In this document: positions 42,901-51,095 of the stretch, piece by piece | Position numbering within the stretch: position 1 is the first letter of the stretch | How the letters are laid out: each line of letters begins with the position of its first letter | Assembly: GCA_947652605.1 (NCBI GenBank) | Contig: OX393583.1 | Location: forward strand, 13,433,222 to 13,497,221 | DNA length: 64,000 nt | Source of the DNA: Elmis aenea | Taxonomy: Eukaryota; Arthropoda; Insecta; Coleoptera; Elmidae | Reading direction: 5' to 3' | Translations under genes and position numbers: made by a program | Notes under the pieces: generated by a model | Seen by the model: only the letters and a program-made list of their open reading frames with translations | The model's database searches: none | Told to the model about the DNA's origin: nothing

Positions 42901-45900
42901 TATGCAGGGGTTTCGTTTTTGGCCTTTTTTTCCGGAACCGATCAAGATTTTTTCAAAAACTTTGCACCATTTTACTTGCAAAGGATGCGCCTATTGATAA
43001 ATAGAAGAATTTCGATTTTATCTCTGACGGTTTCATGGCCAACGCGATCGCAAAAATGATCTTTTTATACCAATTTTTCAGTTTTTCCCCTATTTTTTCG
43101 AAGGTAATGGCCAGTGGCACGTATAACTTTGCAGAACATTTAGTTTGGATGCCCTTGATGTAATAAACACAGCCGGAATCAAATTCTAGCGACAACGTAT
43201 CGTGACCTTCCCTTGTCAGTAGTCATAGATGGGGTAATTAAAAAAGTAAAACAAAAAATGAGACCGTTTCACCTAGGCAACTGAAAAATGCAAAAAAAAA
43301 AACATAACGGAGCTAATGTTCGCAGACGACATGGTATTTTATAGTCACGAAAACAGAAAAAAATCTGCAACATAATTTAGAAACTCTAAACCTGGAATTG
43401 GAAAAAATGAATATAAAAATAAATACCGAAAAAACTAAAACTATGATCGTTACAGCAAAGAACAAAGGGCACAACATCATTTTAAATGGGCTTAGGTTGG
43501 AACAGGAATAAAGCTTTAAAATTTAGGAGCGATCGTAAAGAAAAATGGAGGAATGGACAAGGAAATAAGCGAAAGGACAGGAAATGTGGAAAGAATATTT
43601 AACAATTTAAGAACAACATTTTTTGAAAATAGGGAAGTCCCAAAACGAACAAAAGTGGAAGTGGTCGAAAAGGTAGTGACTTTTATACGGAAGTGAAACG
43701 TGGGCACTCACAAATAAAAATATTTGCCGAGTGAATGCAGCAGAAATGAGGATTTCTAAGAAGAATCCAAAAAAGATAGAATCAGAAACGAAACATATAC
43801 CTACAGGGTGATTAATTAGTGACTCGGGCTTTCATAGCGCCCCGCCCGTAGGAGATAAAAACAAAACTTAAATACATAACATTATTGGAGTCGATTATTT
43901 TTCTGCCGACTCCCCATCCCTGTACTTGAATGTCTGCTTATTTTTTGATTTTGTGCCAGTGTTGCCAACTTAATAATTTTTTTCCGAAAAATCTTACATA
44001 AGCAGGCTTAACTTTAAAAAATCGTAGCGACCTCGTTTTTTGAAGTTAAGAAATAAGTTTTAGCACTAATGTTAATCCAATTGGGGACCAACATTTTAAT
44101 AATAAAAAATTTAAATTGATTGACACAGGGTGTTCACAAAAAAAATGCCAAACTTACCAAATATCAAAGTGACATAACTCATTTTTTTCAAATGTAAATA
44201 CCCTTATTTTATTTTACTATTCGATAACTTTTTTTCTCCCCTTCAATTTTTATGGGGGGTTTCCTATGTGTAATCCCCGTAGTTGTTGAGATATTCAATA
44301 CTTTTCAAAAAAGTAGCCATTTAATTACATTTTTATGCACCGAAGTAGGCCGCGCTGATGCCAAACAAGTGCCAAAATGTAAGCAAGTGTCAGCTTGACA
44401 TTTGAATGCATTTTCTTATGTCGATACGTAAAACGGTTTTTATTCCGGTTAAAAAACTGACGCCGTACGCCCAAAAAACCTGAAATGCTTCGAAGGTGAT
44501 TTGTGTTTTTCTGCTGTTATCGGTGATATTTTACGATAGTTCTAAAAGTCATCCAGATTGACAATTGCTGCAAGAGTCTCTATTTCGTGGTAAAAGAAGA
44601 ATTATCGAAATGAATTTCGAAAAAGACGAACAAGTCGACATGAAAATGGGACACCCTGTATAGCTGAAAATAATTTAAGACGTAGATCTTTACAAACCAA
44701 TACATATACATTTATATATTTAAGTTTTTTTCTATCTCCTACGGGTGGGGCGCTATGAAAGCCCGACGCACTAATGAATTACCCTGTAGAGAACAATTAA
44801 TTAAAGATAAAATCAGTTGAAACAAAATAAAAGACAGGCAGCTGGGATGGTTGGATCACATTTATAGGGTGAAAGAAGAAATGTAAACCAGAAAAGCATA
44901 TGAAGCAAGATCACAGGGAAAAAACAAAAGAGGTAGACCTGGCACGACGAAGTTAAAAAAGCAGCAGCGGATAGAAACATCAAATGGAAAGACATAAAAA
45001 GGCTAGCACAAGACAGAAAAACATGGAAAAAGTCAGCACAACACAACTCAGCGGTCCTACACCTAACAGTAGAAGGACTCATGACTAAATAAAAAATAAA
45101 TAAAAATATAAGAAAATGTAGATATGTAGGGTGTTCATTTAAAAAAAAAACCTGACCTATTCGTGTTTGAAATTTGACAAAATGGACCGACCATAAGGAA
45201 CACCCTATGTACCTACTTTTATAAAATTGTAACTTGTCAAAAACCATTGTGACACTATGGTTCTACAATGTTCCAAAGGAATTGGTTCTGACATAGCCAA
45301 GTTGTAAATGTATCATTATTTTTCAGACTCGTTTCTGTCAATATTTTTATAAAAACTTAACTCAAAAACGACTGATTTTAGATACATAAAACCAATAGAT
45401 TTTTAAAATAGAATTGAATTTTACATCTAAAAATTATAAAATAGATAGGGTGTTCCATTTAAGAAAACAAAGCTGTGGCGGATTACCGCACAGGCGCATG
45501 AGGCGCGCACCTGGGGCCTCAGTAAAGCGGGGGCCTCATCCTCAAAAACCAAAATTAAATTTTTATTGTCTGTTAATATGAGAATTATAAAATAATAATT
45601 GTAGGCAAATTGTAATATCTTCAAAAACCTATTTTCATAGTGGATATTGGGTAATAGTCATTGATGCCAATTAAAAAACATGGCAATAAACAAAAAAGAT
45701 TTGGTCCAAATCTCCAAAACTTGCAACCCTGCTTGCATCTGATTACAGTGCACTGCAAGCCGATGTACTGTACAGCGTGGTCCAAATTTGATGGAATTAC
45801 ATGGGTATCTCGCTTAATAGTCAATATAGAGAAACGGCTGAATTACCAAAAAATGTGCAGTTTTTTGAGACAAAATTAGAACAGTTCCCAAATATATTCT

Positions 45901-48900
45901 ATCATTTCCGGTTTTTTCTTGGTTCGTTTTTTGTTTTCACAGCCTACTTTTTGTTTCTCATCTTTAAAAAAAATTAAAAAACCTTTGTAAGTTACGTATT
46001 ATTGAAAATAAATAATACATCAACCCTTATAATATTTGAAAAAAGAAAAAAAAAAGAATTTAAATAGATCATAGCCAACGATAGCTTCCATTTAAAAAAA
46101 GGTGAGTTTGTGTCATAACTTTTTAACGGCGAGCGTAATTTTTTTTTAGTACTACCAAAATCTACATAAAAATATCTAAAAATAATCTTCATAAACTTTT
46201 TCGATATTTAAAATAATAAGGAAGGTATGACACATTAAAAATATAACAAAAAAACAGTTTTTCTTTAATAACTCAAAAACCGGAAATGATAGAATATTTT
46301 TAAAAATGGTTCTGAGTTTGTACCAAAAAACTGCACATCTTGACTATTAAGCGAGATACCCATGTAATCCCATTTAATTTGGACCACCCTGTACTGTATG
46401 ATGCAGAATTTTACTATGATTTTTATTACCTTAGATGTGATTTTGTCTTTTAAATGGGAATGTGATTTTTTTTCTGGTACCTGATAATATTTTTTTATTT
46501 CCGTATCTTATTTTTGTGTTTATGATTTTGTTGATTCCAAAAATTAAAAATGGTATGATTTTCTGCATTGTCCATTTTATTGAACCATTTCATTCTTAGT
46601 ACGGTCAATAGGGGGCCTCCAGATCACGTTGCGTCTGGGGTACCTTTATAACCAGGGTACGGTCAAGCGATGGACAAGTTTCTATTGTATATACGGTCGA
46701 ATTTCGTTTGCCACTAGGCTGCGACCTCCAGATTTTATATAATTTGCATTGCGTTGATAGGGAGTTTTACAGATTTTATTTTTTTCTTGCTTGTTCAGTG
46801 TGTTTAAGTGTGATCCAAGACTTAAAAAACATTAGTGATAGATGTGTAAGTTATTACCATACGTAAATATCATAAGTTAAGTTAAATACAATTATTTTTT
46901 TAATTTTTAAGAAAAAGTGCATTGTAATTATTTGACTAAATCAATTTAATAGCCATGATTGGAATTAATAATGTAATTTTGTCATTAAATATGAAATTAA
47001 ATTGATGAATCTATACTTTTCAGTTGCTCATTGGACTTTAAAACAGGAATTAAGTAAACAATTGTTTGCAACTGCGTGTATCATGGGTTGCGTGCTTACA
47101 GTGGAAATACGCGCTCCGTATATGTTTTTTAAACATTAATAGCTAATAACAATTATTAAGCCTATTTTACTCACTTTTTAGTTTCTATACTTACTATTGC
47201 ATCTATTTCCACATGCCAATTGAGTTTTCACCTTCAAAATTTAATTATTAAAAGAAATCCTATATAATCCCATTGCCGCTATGAGAAAGTTGGAGGGTTT
47301 GTGTAGCTTGGCCATACCCTGTTATATAGAGGTACCCTAGTTGCGTCTGTGCGCAAAAACAGAACACTGTAGTGGAAAATAATTTAAGATTGTGTAGTTA
47401 ACAGGGACTGAGAACGGAACGAAAACGAAAACGTTAAACGAAATTAACCGAAATTATTTTAAGAACGAAAACGAAACCGAAAACGAAATTATTATTTTTC
47501 GTTCAAGAACGAAAACGAAATAAATATTTTCCAAAACCGGTTTTAACCGGTTTTGTCGCAATTTCAATTTTACAATTTTATTTGTTAAACACAAACGCGA
47601 ATTTACCTTCTGTGCTGGGGAGACTCCACGAGGCAGTAAAAAATCTCACTTGAAATAAGTGAGCTTCACTTTTCCCCATATATTTACGTGAATATGTATT
47701 AACAACTTTATTGTTTATACTTGCAATTTCGTGTAACACAATTAACGGTACAGATATTCTCTATTTCTAATTTGTTTTGTAGATCTTCAATATAGAATAT
47801 ACACTTGATTGGATATATATTATCAATGTGTATGTTTTATTTGCGTTTAGACATAATAATCGTAAAATTTATTCTTACTTGGAAAAGGACTAATGTAAAA
47901 GAAGATTTATTGGAAGATGTGTTGCTAGTAAGATTTAACGGAATGTGAAAATGTATATTGTATGGTATGTACAAACTATAAAGTTAAAGTATATTTCAAG
48001 TTAATATAAATTTTTGTTAAATATGTTTTTTATTTATAACATTTAGTAAATTATCCACTTGAATTCATTTTTTTGTCTTTTTAAATAATTACAGCAGGAT
48101 CTTATTTAATTCAAATGCATAGATTTTTAGTACTAAAACAAATTTAAAACAGCACTTGCTATATTTTCAGATTTTTAGATAAAGATCGTGTGTCTAATTT
48201 AACCTAATCACGTTGTGTTTTTGCACCTTACGGGTGTTAAACTTAATAAAATGGTTAAATGTTAATGTGTTTAACGATTTGGTAAATTTAATATGGCGAT
48301 GGTTCGCCAGTCTAAAATATGCTGTCCGTTAGCATCAAACCCTATCGTCATCGTTTATATTTTAGTTGAGACGCAAATATTGTTATCGTATTTATAGAGG
48401 GTTGTAGTGACTTGAAAAAAAATTGATTTTTGACGACAAAAAAAATATTGTAAAACCGGTTTTAACCGTTATTATTTCGGTTCACGAAAACGAAAAAAGA
48501 ATTTTTTCGGTTAGAACGAAAAGAACGAAAACGATATATTTCGTTTTCGTTCCGAACAGAAACGAACGGAATTTTTTTCGTTTTTAGTCCCTGGTAGTTA
48601 ATGACCACAAACCACTTTTTTCTGCAATCGTCACTAAACTAGCTTAATAAGTACCCAAAAGCGGCTGTAATAATCATTTTTACTGCCAATCGGCAGCACA
48701 AAAGTCTTTTTAATTATCTAAAACTTTTTTTTTGTAAAGTTGTCACAAGACGAAATATTGATCCGTTACACGTTACTTTTTGTACACACTGTATACTGTT
48801 TAATAGTGTCCTATTTAAAGTGCGCATTTTTTTATTCTGCATTTTTTTTTTAAAGCATTTTGGTATTTTTTTTTTGCATGACGTTTGGTTAATTTTTATA

Positions 48901-49036
48901 AAGCATTAAATTCCCATCCTAAATAAAATATGCGACTTACTTTTAATCCCGCTTCCACGAGCTGTTCGACGATAGCGGCACCACATCCTGCACTAGCACC
49001 GGTGACTATGGCCACTTTGTTCTTCCAACGATCCAT
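21861..49036 (-). CDS. SDR gene B: short-chain dehydrogenase/reductase, farnesol dehydrogenase/DHRS11-like (four exons)
   Basis: Classical NAD(P)-dependent SDR and paralogue of SDR gene A. Exons in transcript order are 49036-48941, 37574-37113, 26627-26469 and 21902-21861, all phase 0 with GT-AG edges (donors GTAAGT, GTGAGT, GTATTT). The product is 252 residues: cofactor turn TGASAGCG (12-19), NNAG (89-92), N114, S143 and YPASK (Y158, K162), SPGPVDTEF after the active site, ending [10 protein letters not shown]. No stop, frameshift or missing catalytic residue is visible. The introns are 11.4, 10.5 and 4.6 kb and consist almost wholly of nested transposons, including the capsid-bearing Polinton-like element in intron 2 (between exons 2 and 3). 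Exon 2 corresponds to exons 2 plus 3 of gene A. Enzyme family is firm; substrate (farnesol, steroids or other carbonyls) is unknown. Confidence 0.88.
21968..23576. mobile_element. Old hAT-like element hosting a younger MITE
   Basis: Left end AATAGCGTAGCGATCGGGG and right end TTTTGCTACGCCACTG are inverted, and GGGCCCATCC-type / GGCCCATT blocks follow inward on each side. The 8-bp flanks do not match well, so the ends are approximate. The MITE at 22200-23451 is nested inside. Confidence 0.4.
22200..23451. mobile_element. hAT-type MITE with GATTTAAATC repeats
   Basis: Starts CAGGGTTGAGCAGATTTAAA and ends ATCATGATTTTTATCCACCCTG. Flanked by CTTAGGAC at 22192-22199 and 23452-23459, a perfect 8-bp TSD. 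Both subterminal zones hold clustered GATTTAAATCA motifs, the kind of repeated sites hAT transposases bind. The 122-codon frame at 22573 also occurs, reversed, at about 4040-4230 and is repeat sequence. Confidence 0.8.
24463..24520. repeat. Short GGTTA-type simple repeat
   Basis: Degenerate (GTTAG/GTCAG)n tract of about 55 bp, similar to the insect telomere unit TTAGG in composition. It is short, interrupted and internal to a transposon arm, so it is not a telomere. Confidence 0.6.
24690..25600 (-). pseudogene. piggyBac (PGBD-type) transposase remnant
   Basis: Reading - from 25590 downward: [13 protein letters not shown]; then, across frame changes, [36 protein letters not shown] with LDKSINNYQ and GKKRWWIL; and near 24950 a Cys-containing tail ([11 protein letters not shown]). 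These follow the order of piggyBac transposases: the DNFFTS block, the 'hydrophilic KVKR' block, GGVDLLDQ, then WPL. Several frameshifts and stops are present. It lies inside the minisatellite-armed element at 24270-26233 and is oriented like SDR gene B. Confidence 0.65.
26469..26627 (-). CDS. SDR gene B exon 3
   Basis: On - it follows ATTTTCAG and begins [18 protein letters not shown], ending STPPHVQ before GTATTT. 53 codons, phase 0; homologous to SDR gene A exon 4, with three extra codons. Confidence 0.87.
26763..28606. mobile_element. Long palindromic TA-flanked MITE carrying a LINE insertion
   Basis: Left end CCGGGTTATTCAGTTTGACT and right end in reverse complement, with TA on both sides (26761-26762, 28607-28608). 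Arms pair outward from about 28130. The left arm is split at CTATTAAAT by the LINE fragment at 26868-27783. Removing it gives about 925 bp. A half copy lies at 339-775. The open frame at 28349-28567 is repeat. Confidence 0.8.
26868..27783 (-). pseudogene. 5'-truncated non-LTR retrotransposon (LINE), reverse transcriptase C-terminus
   Basis: On - a 163-codon frame (27792-27301) reads the region after the RT palm: [65 protein letters not shown] and [14 protein letters not shown]. This is typical of Jockey/CR1-group LINEs. The 3' end at 26868-26885 is a TAA-type microsatellite tail. The copy is truncated at its 5' side and is inserted into the left arm of the palindromic MITE, whose sequence resumes at ATGATGTGCATTTG. 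The host site shows a short AAAT overlap. Confidence 0.75.
28661..29105. mobile_element. CAGGGTGAACC-type palindromic MITE (ends partly resolved)
   Basis: Starts CAGGGTGAACCAAATCGG after TA. Arms near 28780-28860 (GCAATTAAAAAACAACTGAA) pair with 28985-29060 (TTGTTTATTAATTGC and GAAATCATGGCAAACTTTGA). The right end was not fixed. From 29105 to 29570 there is a truncated CCGGGT/CACCCTG-type repeat related to 39495-40782, and no gene. Confidence 0.5.
29570..30090. mobile_element. 521-bp palindromic element with CRE-like motifs
   Basis: Ends CTAGCCGCACGGCACGGGCG and its near reverse complement, with arms of about 90 bp. Each arm carries two TGACGTCA palindromes separated by CTTATA. The arms are much more GC-rich than the surroundings. 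No convincing TSD or gene. From 30090 to 30461 there is a repeat that also recurs at 53236-53275 (GGGATAGTGGTCCTTGGGT). Confidence 0.65.
31270..31664. repeat. Left TIR of the Polinton-like element
   Basis: 395 bp, the same length as and nearly identical to the inverted copy at 34938-35332. The inner two thirds are GC-rich for this window (CGCGCGCG tract near 31504) and contain GGTGGTGGTGGTATTACAGA near the inner edge. Arg-rich open frames here occur identically in both TIRs and are not independent genes. Confidence 0.85.
31740..31915 (+). repeat. Partial internal copies of TIR-like sequence
   Basis: Two blocks beginning GAGAGGGATGACAGCTA (about 31750 and 31818), the second running into GTGGGAGTTTGGTTGTAGTG and ATTACAGATTTCTGCTG, which repeats the inner edge of the left TIR. 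Confidence 0.55.
31960..32270 (+). repeat. Tandem repeat upstream of the first gene of the Polinton-like element
   Basis: About ten degenerate units built from AACGTGTTGTAACGTGTTG and AAACTTGTCGTC, roughly 31 bp per full unit. It ends about 45 bp before the likely ATG of the first gene. It could be a promoter, a replication-related region or simple expansion; the sequence does not say. Confidence 0.75.
32315..33295 (+). CDS. Unknown protein of the Polinton-like element (326 aa)
   Basis: The first ATG of the frame is at 32315; the frame is open from an upstream GTG at 32300. I do not recognise the family. Visible parts are: an N-terminal basic and Asn-rich stretch; a first hydrophobic/basic module around residues 35-85 ([22 protein letters not shown]); a Thr-rich linker; a cysteine cluster C123, C127, C130; a Gln/Lys-rich linker; and a second module around 155-215 ([29 protein letters not shown]). 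The two modules have a similar pattern, P-x-IKL then a short helix, loosely like PC4-type ssDNA-binding folds; this is inference. The C-terminus is helical with many Met. A minor structural or DNA-packaging-associated role next to the capsid-like gene is possible but unproven. The frame is intact. Confidence 0.7.
   Translation: MICEEIKIKKKDEQIDNNINNNNIFEVKMNSEIKYHLTRAKIVSIGLNPLSGFIPTIKLSGHTMGAKHLSTSYIYLDQEDWTHVKPVLLSEKINKYFVHCPPTTITTKTSTTSTIHHKNLKQCFRDCSQCLSQLVKEQQQQKDKNMLQNRENLLISDHLEIYIEECRGELKPIKLTLVMRSKTCEIKYSKKEVLKLINHLELINYRMLIWSVLKFNRFYNSVLEHIVNKNKSRKIKSKKDMNYLCNHEISQVITDSKISPPVQPYYLENATALIEIMIYQEQRLMNDMKEMIMYMNELGRQPLMETIREVDAVYSDDNAVSSPQTN
33547..34638 (+). CDS. Double-jelly-roll major-capsid-like protein of the Polinton-like element
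   Basis: A 363-codon open frame resembling the insect-genome 'double jelly roll-like' proteins, a group related to major capsid proteins of Polinton-type and adintovirus-like elements. The protein is Ser/Asn-rich with alternating beta-type hydrophobic patterns and few Lys clusters. Marker segments are [17 protein letters not shown] near the N-terminus, GWFEDYRKL (from G165), [10 protein letters not shown] (from W210), and [16 protein letters not shown] (from F291), in the order I expect for the family. Length is complete for the group, as known to me. No ATG begins the frame: translation from 33547 would use TTG, and the nearest ATGs (33502, 33522, 33603) are out of frame. The true start may come from splicing or have been lost. 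The family call rests on recognition, not on a search. Confidence 0.65.
   Translation: MSNSLARISSFQVLVELQSCLHGFSENITSDQYHSYCPRTQSYENNDEVRILIQNQDIFTLPSESYIYIQGKLNFADDVVVEVTNNSICFLFDQIRYELNSIDVDKVRDVGITTTLKGLVSLNPGDNSLGLAGWCSLAIGGGESLIFSSDKKHFTACIPLRLISGWFEDYRKLVVFSKQELILLRSRSDVNAFKTNRANAVTTTIDKLEWRMPHITVSDNVRLQLLKSINANKPISGAFRKWELFELPSLRQTTKDLWSVKLSSNLEKPRMVVVAFQTNRKDQHDKNASIFDHCSIRNMKVFLNSDSYPYNNLNLEIDDNENFAVIYQMYSTFQSSYYNIQTYDVQPMLTYSQFKQCPIYLFD
34850..34855 (+). promoter_or_regulatory. Candidate polyadenylation signal of the Polinton-like genes
   Basis: AATAAA about 212 bp after the capsid-like stop codon and 83 bp before the right TIR, in the cluster AAATAAAATGAAATAATAAA. Confidence 0.4.
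34938..35332. repeat. Right TIR of the Polinton-like element
   Basis: Inverted copy of 31270-31664, ending TTTTATACCTACT. High similarity between the two arms indicates a fairly recent insertion or copy correction. Confidence 0.85.
37113..37574 (-). CDS. SDR gene B exon 2
   Basis: 154 codons on -, after TTTTTTCAG ([20 protein letters not shown]) and ending KIKIT before GTGAGT. It holds NNAG (89-92), N114, S143 and the catalytic YPASK. It covers without interruption what is split into two exons in SDR gene A. Confidence 0.9.
37940..39490 (-). pseudogene. piggyBac transposase pseudogene, split by a MITE
   Basis: On - the N-terminal part (39490-39250) reads [40 protein letters not shown] and KAMYWS. 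The next part (38360-38060) reads [47 protein letters not shown] and [12 protein letters not shown]. Farther on, in shifted frames, [20 protein letters not shown] and TVLYLLDQ follow to about 37945. The MITE at 38363-39249 interrupts it: YWS and TCSDLRN join in frame through one TA. The catalytic D of the SHDEAM block is present; the C-terminal half is lost. It lies in intron 1 of SDR gene B, same orientation. Confidence 0.85.
38363..39249. mobile_element. TA-flanked MITE (887 bp) inside the piggyBac pseudogene
   Basis: Starts GGGGAAGGTGGTATATACTG and ends ATATACCACCTTCCCC, with TA on both sides. Its ends resemble those of the pogo-derived element at 41890-42853 (GGAGAAGGTGGTAATATGG). A Cys-rich - strand frame ([12 protein letters not shown]) inside it resembles the C-terminal zinc-binding end of the same pogo-type transposase. 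Confidence 0.75.
39495..40782. mobile_element. Near-complete palindromic MITE (1,288 bp)
   Basis: Left end CCGGGTGTCACATGTTCATG and right end CATTTACACCCGG, with TA on both sides. The arms pair over about 600 bp; for example CACTTCCGGTTTCGCCGGAA occurs in both. Related sequence lies at 29110-29400, 54637-55118 and 60980-61140. No gene. From 40783 to 41350 I see only AT-rich sequence with a block also found at 48590-48790. Confidence 0.75.
41890..42853. mobile_element. pogo-derived TA-flanked element (964 bp)
   Basis: Ends GAGGAGAAGGTGGTAATATG and its reverse complement, with TA on both sides (41888-41889, 42854-42855). GGTTCCATATTACC motifs repeat at several inner sites. It keeps a piece of pogo transposase on - (42152-42406). 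Confidence 0.75.
42100..42406 (-). pseudogene. pogo/Tigger-like transposase, C-terminal fragment
   Basis: The - frame reads [20 protein letters not shown] and [10 protein letters not shown], matching the region after the DDE core of pogo-type transposases. In shifted frames it continues to a Cys-rich end ([20 protein letters not shown]). The catalytic domain is missing, consistent with an internal deletion derivative. Confidence 0.6.
43804..44786. mobile_element. TA-flanked palindromic MITE (983 bp)
   Basis: Starts CAGGGTGATTAATTAGTGAC and ends CACTAATGAATTACCCTG, with TA on both sides. Subterminal TTTCATAGCGCCCCGCCCGT is mirrored at the other end. It carries no gene and interrupts the LINE remnant. 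Confidence 0.75.
45773..46391. mobile_element. TA-flanked MITE (619 bp)
   Basis: Starts CAGCGTGGTCCAAATTTGAT and ends AATTTGGACCACCCTG, with TA on both sides. A half copy lies at 778-1130. Between 45100 and 45772 there are short CAGGGTG-type repeats (for example 45129-45210) and no gene. Confidence 0.75.
46655..47326. mobile_element. Possible hAT-like element (ends only)
   Basis: CAGGGTACGGTCAAGCGATG at about 46652 pairs with AGCTTGGCCATACCCTG ending near 47321. The 8-bp flanks TTTATAAC and TTATATAG do not match well. The interior shows no gene. Confidence 0.35.
47402..48593. mobile_element. Non-autonomous hAT element with GAACGAAAAC repeats
   Basis: Starts CAGGGACTGAGAACGGAACG and ends CGTTTTTAGTCCCTG. 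Flanked by a perfect 8-bp TSD GTAGTTAA (47394-47401 and 48594-48601). Both ends carry many GAACGAAAACGAAA units. No transposase. It lies just beyond the 3' side of SDR B exon 1, in intron 1. Confidence 0.85.
48941..49036 (-). CDS. SDR gene B exon 1
   Basis: ATG at 49036 on -, encoding 32 residues ([20 protein letters not shown] and on) to GLK before GTAAGT. Same length and phase as SDR gene A exon 1. An upstream in-frame ATG would add residues, but homology supports this start. The 400 bp upstream (49037-49440) should hold the promoter; no clear TATA/initiator pair was seen there. Confidence 0.87.
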
Positions 49037-49794
49037 TGATAGCACCATGTTGTTGATAGAGAGAACAGAACACTCCAAATGAATATAATGAATGATTCAC
49101 TGTTTATTATAAACGAAACTCGCTCGGCACGGAATCATCGAACAGGAACGAAGTTTAGCAGCGAGCAGCCTTGAAATTTCCTTAACTATTAAATTCCTCA
49201 GCAATTATAATTGCGGAATAACTCGATTTACTATGCACTTTTGCTTTTAATCGGTTGACGTGTTTGACTGTAAATTTGTTAATGTTACGGAACGAGTTGA
49301 GGCTATCGCTTTAAAGTAATTATCTGTTTCAATATTGTTAATAGCATTGGGTAATGATGCGAACAATAAATTATAACAAATTTTGAATAAAACTAGATTC
49401 ACTTAAAATAAAATTTTCCATTTCTGTTTCGTTACTAAAACATATCCACCATAGGCGGCGCGTCGGGGGGGCCTAGGGGGGCCCAGCCCCCCCCCCACTT
49501 TTCTAGTAAGTATATTTAACTTGAAAGTGTAAATTCGCGATTAAACTGACCACATTATATTAAATTTTAGAATATGTCTAAAAAATAAACAAATTGATTT
49601 GCCTTTCTGGGCAAAGTCCAGAAAGATGGAACCCAACCGCAACCGTCCTAAAATTGTGCGACTGTTAACTGATTTGAATTGTGAAATAAATTACACCGAT
49701 ATTGAAGTTATAAATAATTTTTACAAGTTAACTACTGTTAACAACACCTTAATTAATCAAAAATATATATAGAAATATTTTACTGGCAGAAACA

Positions 49795-50035
49795 AACAAT
49801 TTATTAAGTATTGAGAAATGTGCGGAACAAGTTTTAAACAATGAATTAAAACAAATGTTATTTTGTGTGTGGGAACTTTTTGAAATTGTTCTTTGTTGTC
49901 CTGTGTCGTCTGCCTCAGCCGAGCGATTTTTTTCCACATTAAAAAGGCTAAAAACCCATCTCAGAAGTACTATGGGCGATGAACGATTAAATGGCCTGGC
50001 TTTAATGGCTATAGAACAAGAAACTGTCTGACATG
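49795..50035 (+). pseudogene. hAT transposase C-terminal remnant (ZMYM1-like)
   Basis: On + the frame reads LLSIEKCAEQVLNNELKQML, LFEIVLCCPVSSASAERFFS, TLKRLKTHLRSTMGDERLNG and LALMAIEQE, the hAT dimerisation domain of ZMYM1-type transposases, ending at a stop near 50030. The catalytic domain is missing. It belongs to the outer hAT element. Confidence 0.75.
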
Positions 50036-50132
50036 ATTTTAAATGAATCGCATTTAGAAATAGTTATTTACACAACAAGTGAGCAAAGTGCAGTTGAACG
50101 AGAAAAGGTACTTTGCTCAAGAGTTGTGTATT

Positions 50133-50426
50133 ACATTTTTCTCACAATCGTTGAACAATGCGATTAAAAAATTAAAAGCAAAACGTTAATATAAAACATA
50201 ACCTTGAAATGTCAGTTGTGTATTCGACGCGATTGACAGTAGTTTCGCTGTCTAAAAACGTTATTATACGACGTTAACATGGCGTTACCATCACAATTCA
50301 ACAAATTTTGCTCACTAGGGAGCAAAGTAATCACTTTTGCTCACTAGAGTAAAGTAAAATGTCGTTTTACCCACTATTTTTGATAAGGTAATGACAACGT
50401 TTTTCAACGGTTGTGAGAAAAATTAA
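50133..50426. repeat. Short inverted-repeat element
   Basis: CATTTTTCTCACAATCGTTG at 50134 pairs with CAACGGTTGTGAGAAAAAT ending near 50425. About 290 bp, no gene. Confidence 0.45.
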
Positions 50427-51095
50427 TTAATAATTTTATTGCTAATAAAAACAGAAGAATGGTGTTTTTTAAAGATATATTTTGTTGTTTTTTTACTATT
50501 ATGAAGGGTATATTCTTTGTTTCTTAGTTTTTTAATATTTTGGAACTTTAAAAATTATTGAACCAAAAATTACGACCATGTAGTAGTTTGTGTAGAGCAG
50601 GGGTCGCAAACTGGCGGCCCGCGAAAGCTCTACATCCGGGCCGCGAGCGTTGCACAAAAAAATTTAAAAAAACGGGGCGGTGAGCTTTAAAAAAAAGGTC
50701 CTCACTGGTTAATACGGACTTAAAAAAGGTCCTCACTTCAACACTTTAAGTTCAATGGTAGTTAAAAAATGTCTTTCCTACAAACGTAGAGTAACGCGGT
50801 AATTGAATTTACAGGTTATAATCACGATGCAGACTTACCGCTATTAACCATACTACATAATACATTATAATTATACACAGTTACATACATAGTTTGGTTA
50901 CATTGGCGCAGCTATCGAATGCGTCAAGATCTGATATATTTTTTGTCCTTTTTTCTCCACTTTGTGCAAGTGCGACGTACGTCGTAGATAAGAAGTATAT
51001 TTAGCGCGCTGTCATATTGGGGTAGTGGTAGTCGAGTCGTAGTACATTGGTAAAATAAAATGATAATTTCTTACATTAGTTATTATTATTAAATC

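Larger units (their letters stand above)
41532..43214. mobile_element. Inverted-repeat element inside the LINE
   Basis: AAGGAAAGGTCACAATACGT at 41532 pairs with ACGTATCGTGACCTTCCCTT at about 43195. Arms of about 350 bp follow (CGTTGTCGCTAGAATTTGAT and its inverse). Related sequence occurs at 11850-12060. The pogo-derived element at 41890-42853 is nested in it. Confidence 0.6.
41350..45100 (+). pseudogene. Decayed RTE-like LINE with two large insertions
   Basis: Three pieces in order on +: 41360-41530 ([20 protein letters not shown] then QG and VLSPLLFS, an RT palm start); 43210-43760 ([18 protein letters not shown], the FADD active-site motif, then [16 protein letters not shown] and YGSETW in shifted frames); and 44800-45090 ([37 protein letters not shown]). 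This is the usual order in RTE-type non-LTR elements. Frames are broken many times. The pieces are separated by the inverted-repeat element at 41532-43214 and the MITE at 43804-44786. Confidence 0.6.

Noticed and set aside
46655..47326. Firm hAT call for the CAGGGTACGG pair
   Set aside because: The flanking 8-mers do not match, so it is kept only as a low-confidence element.
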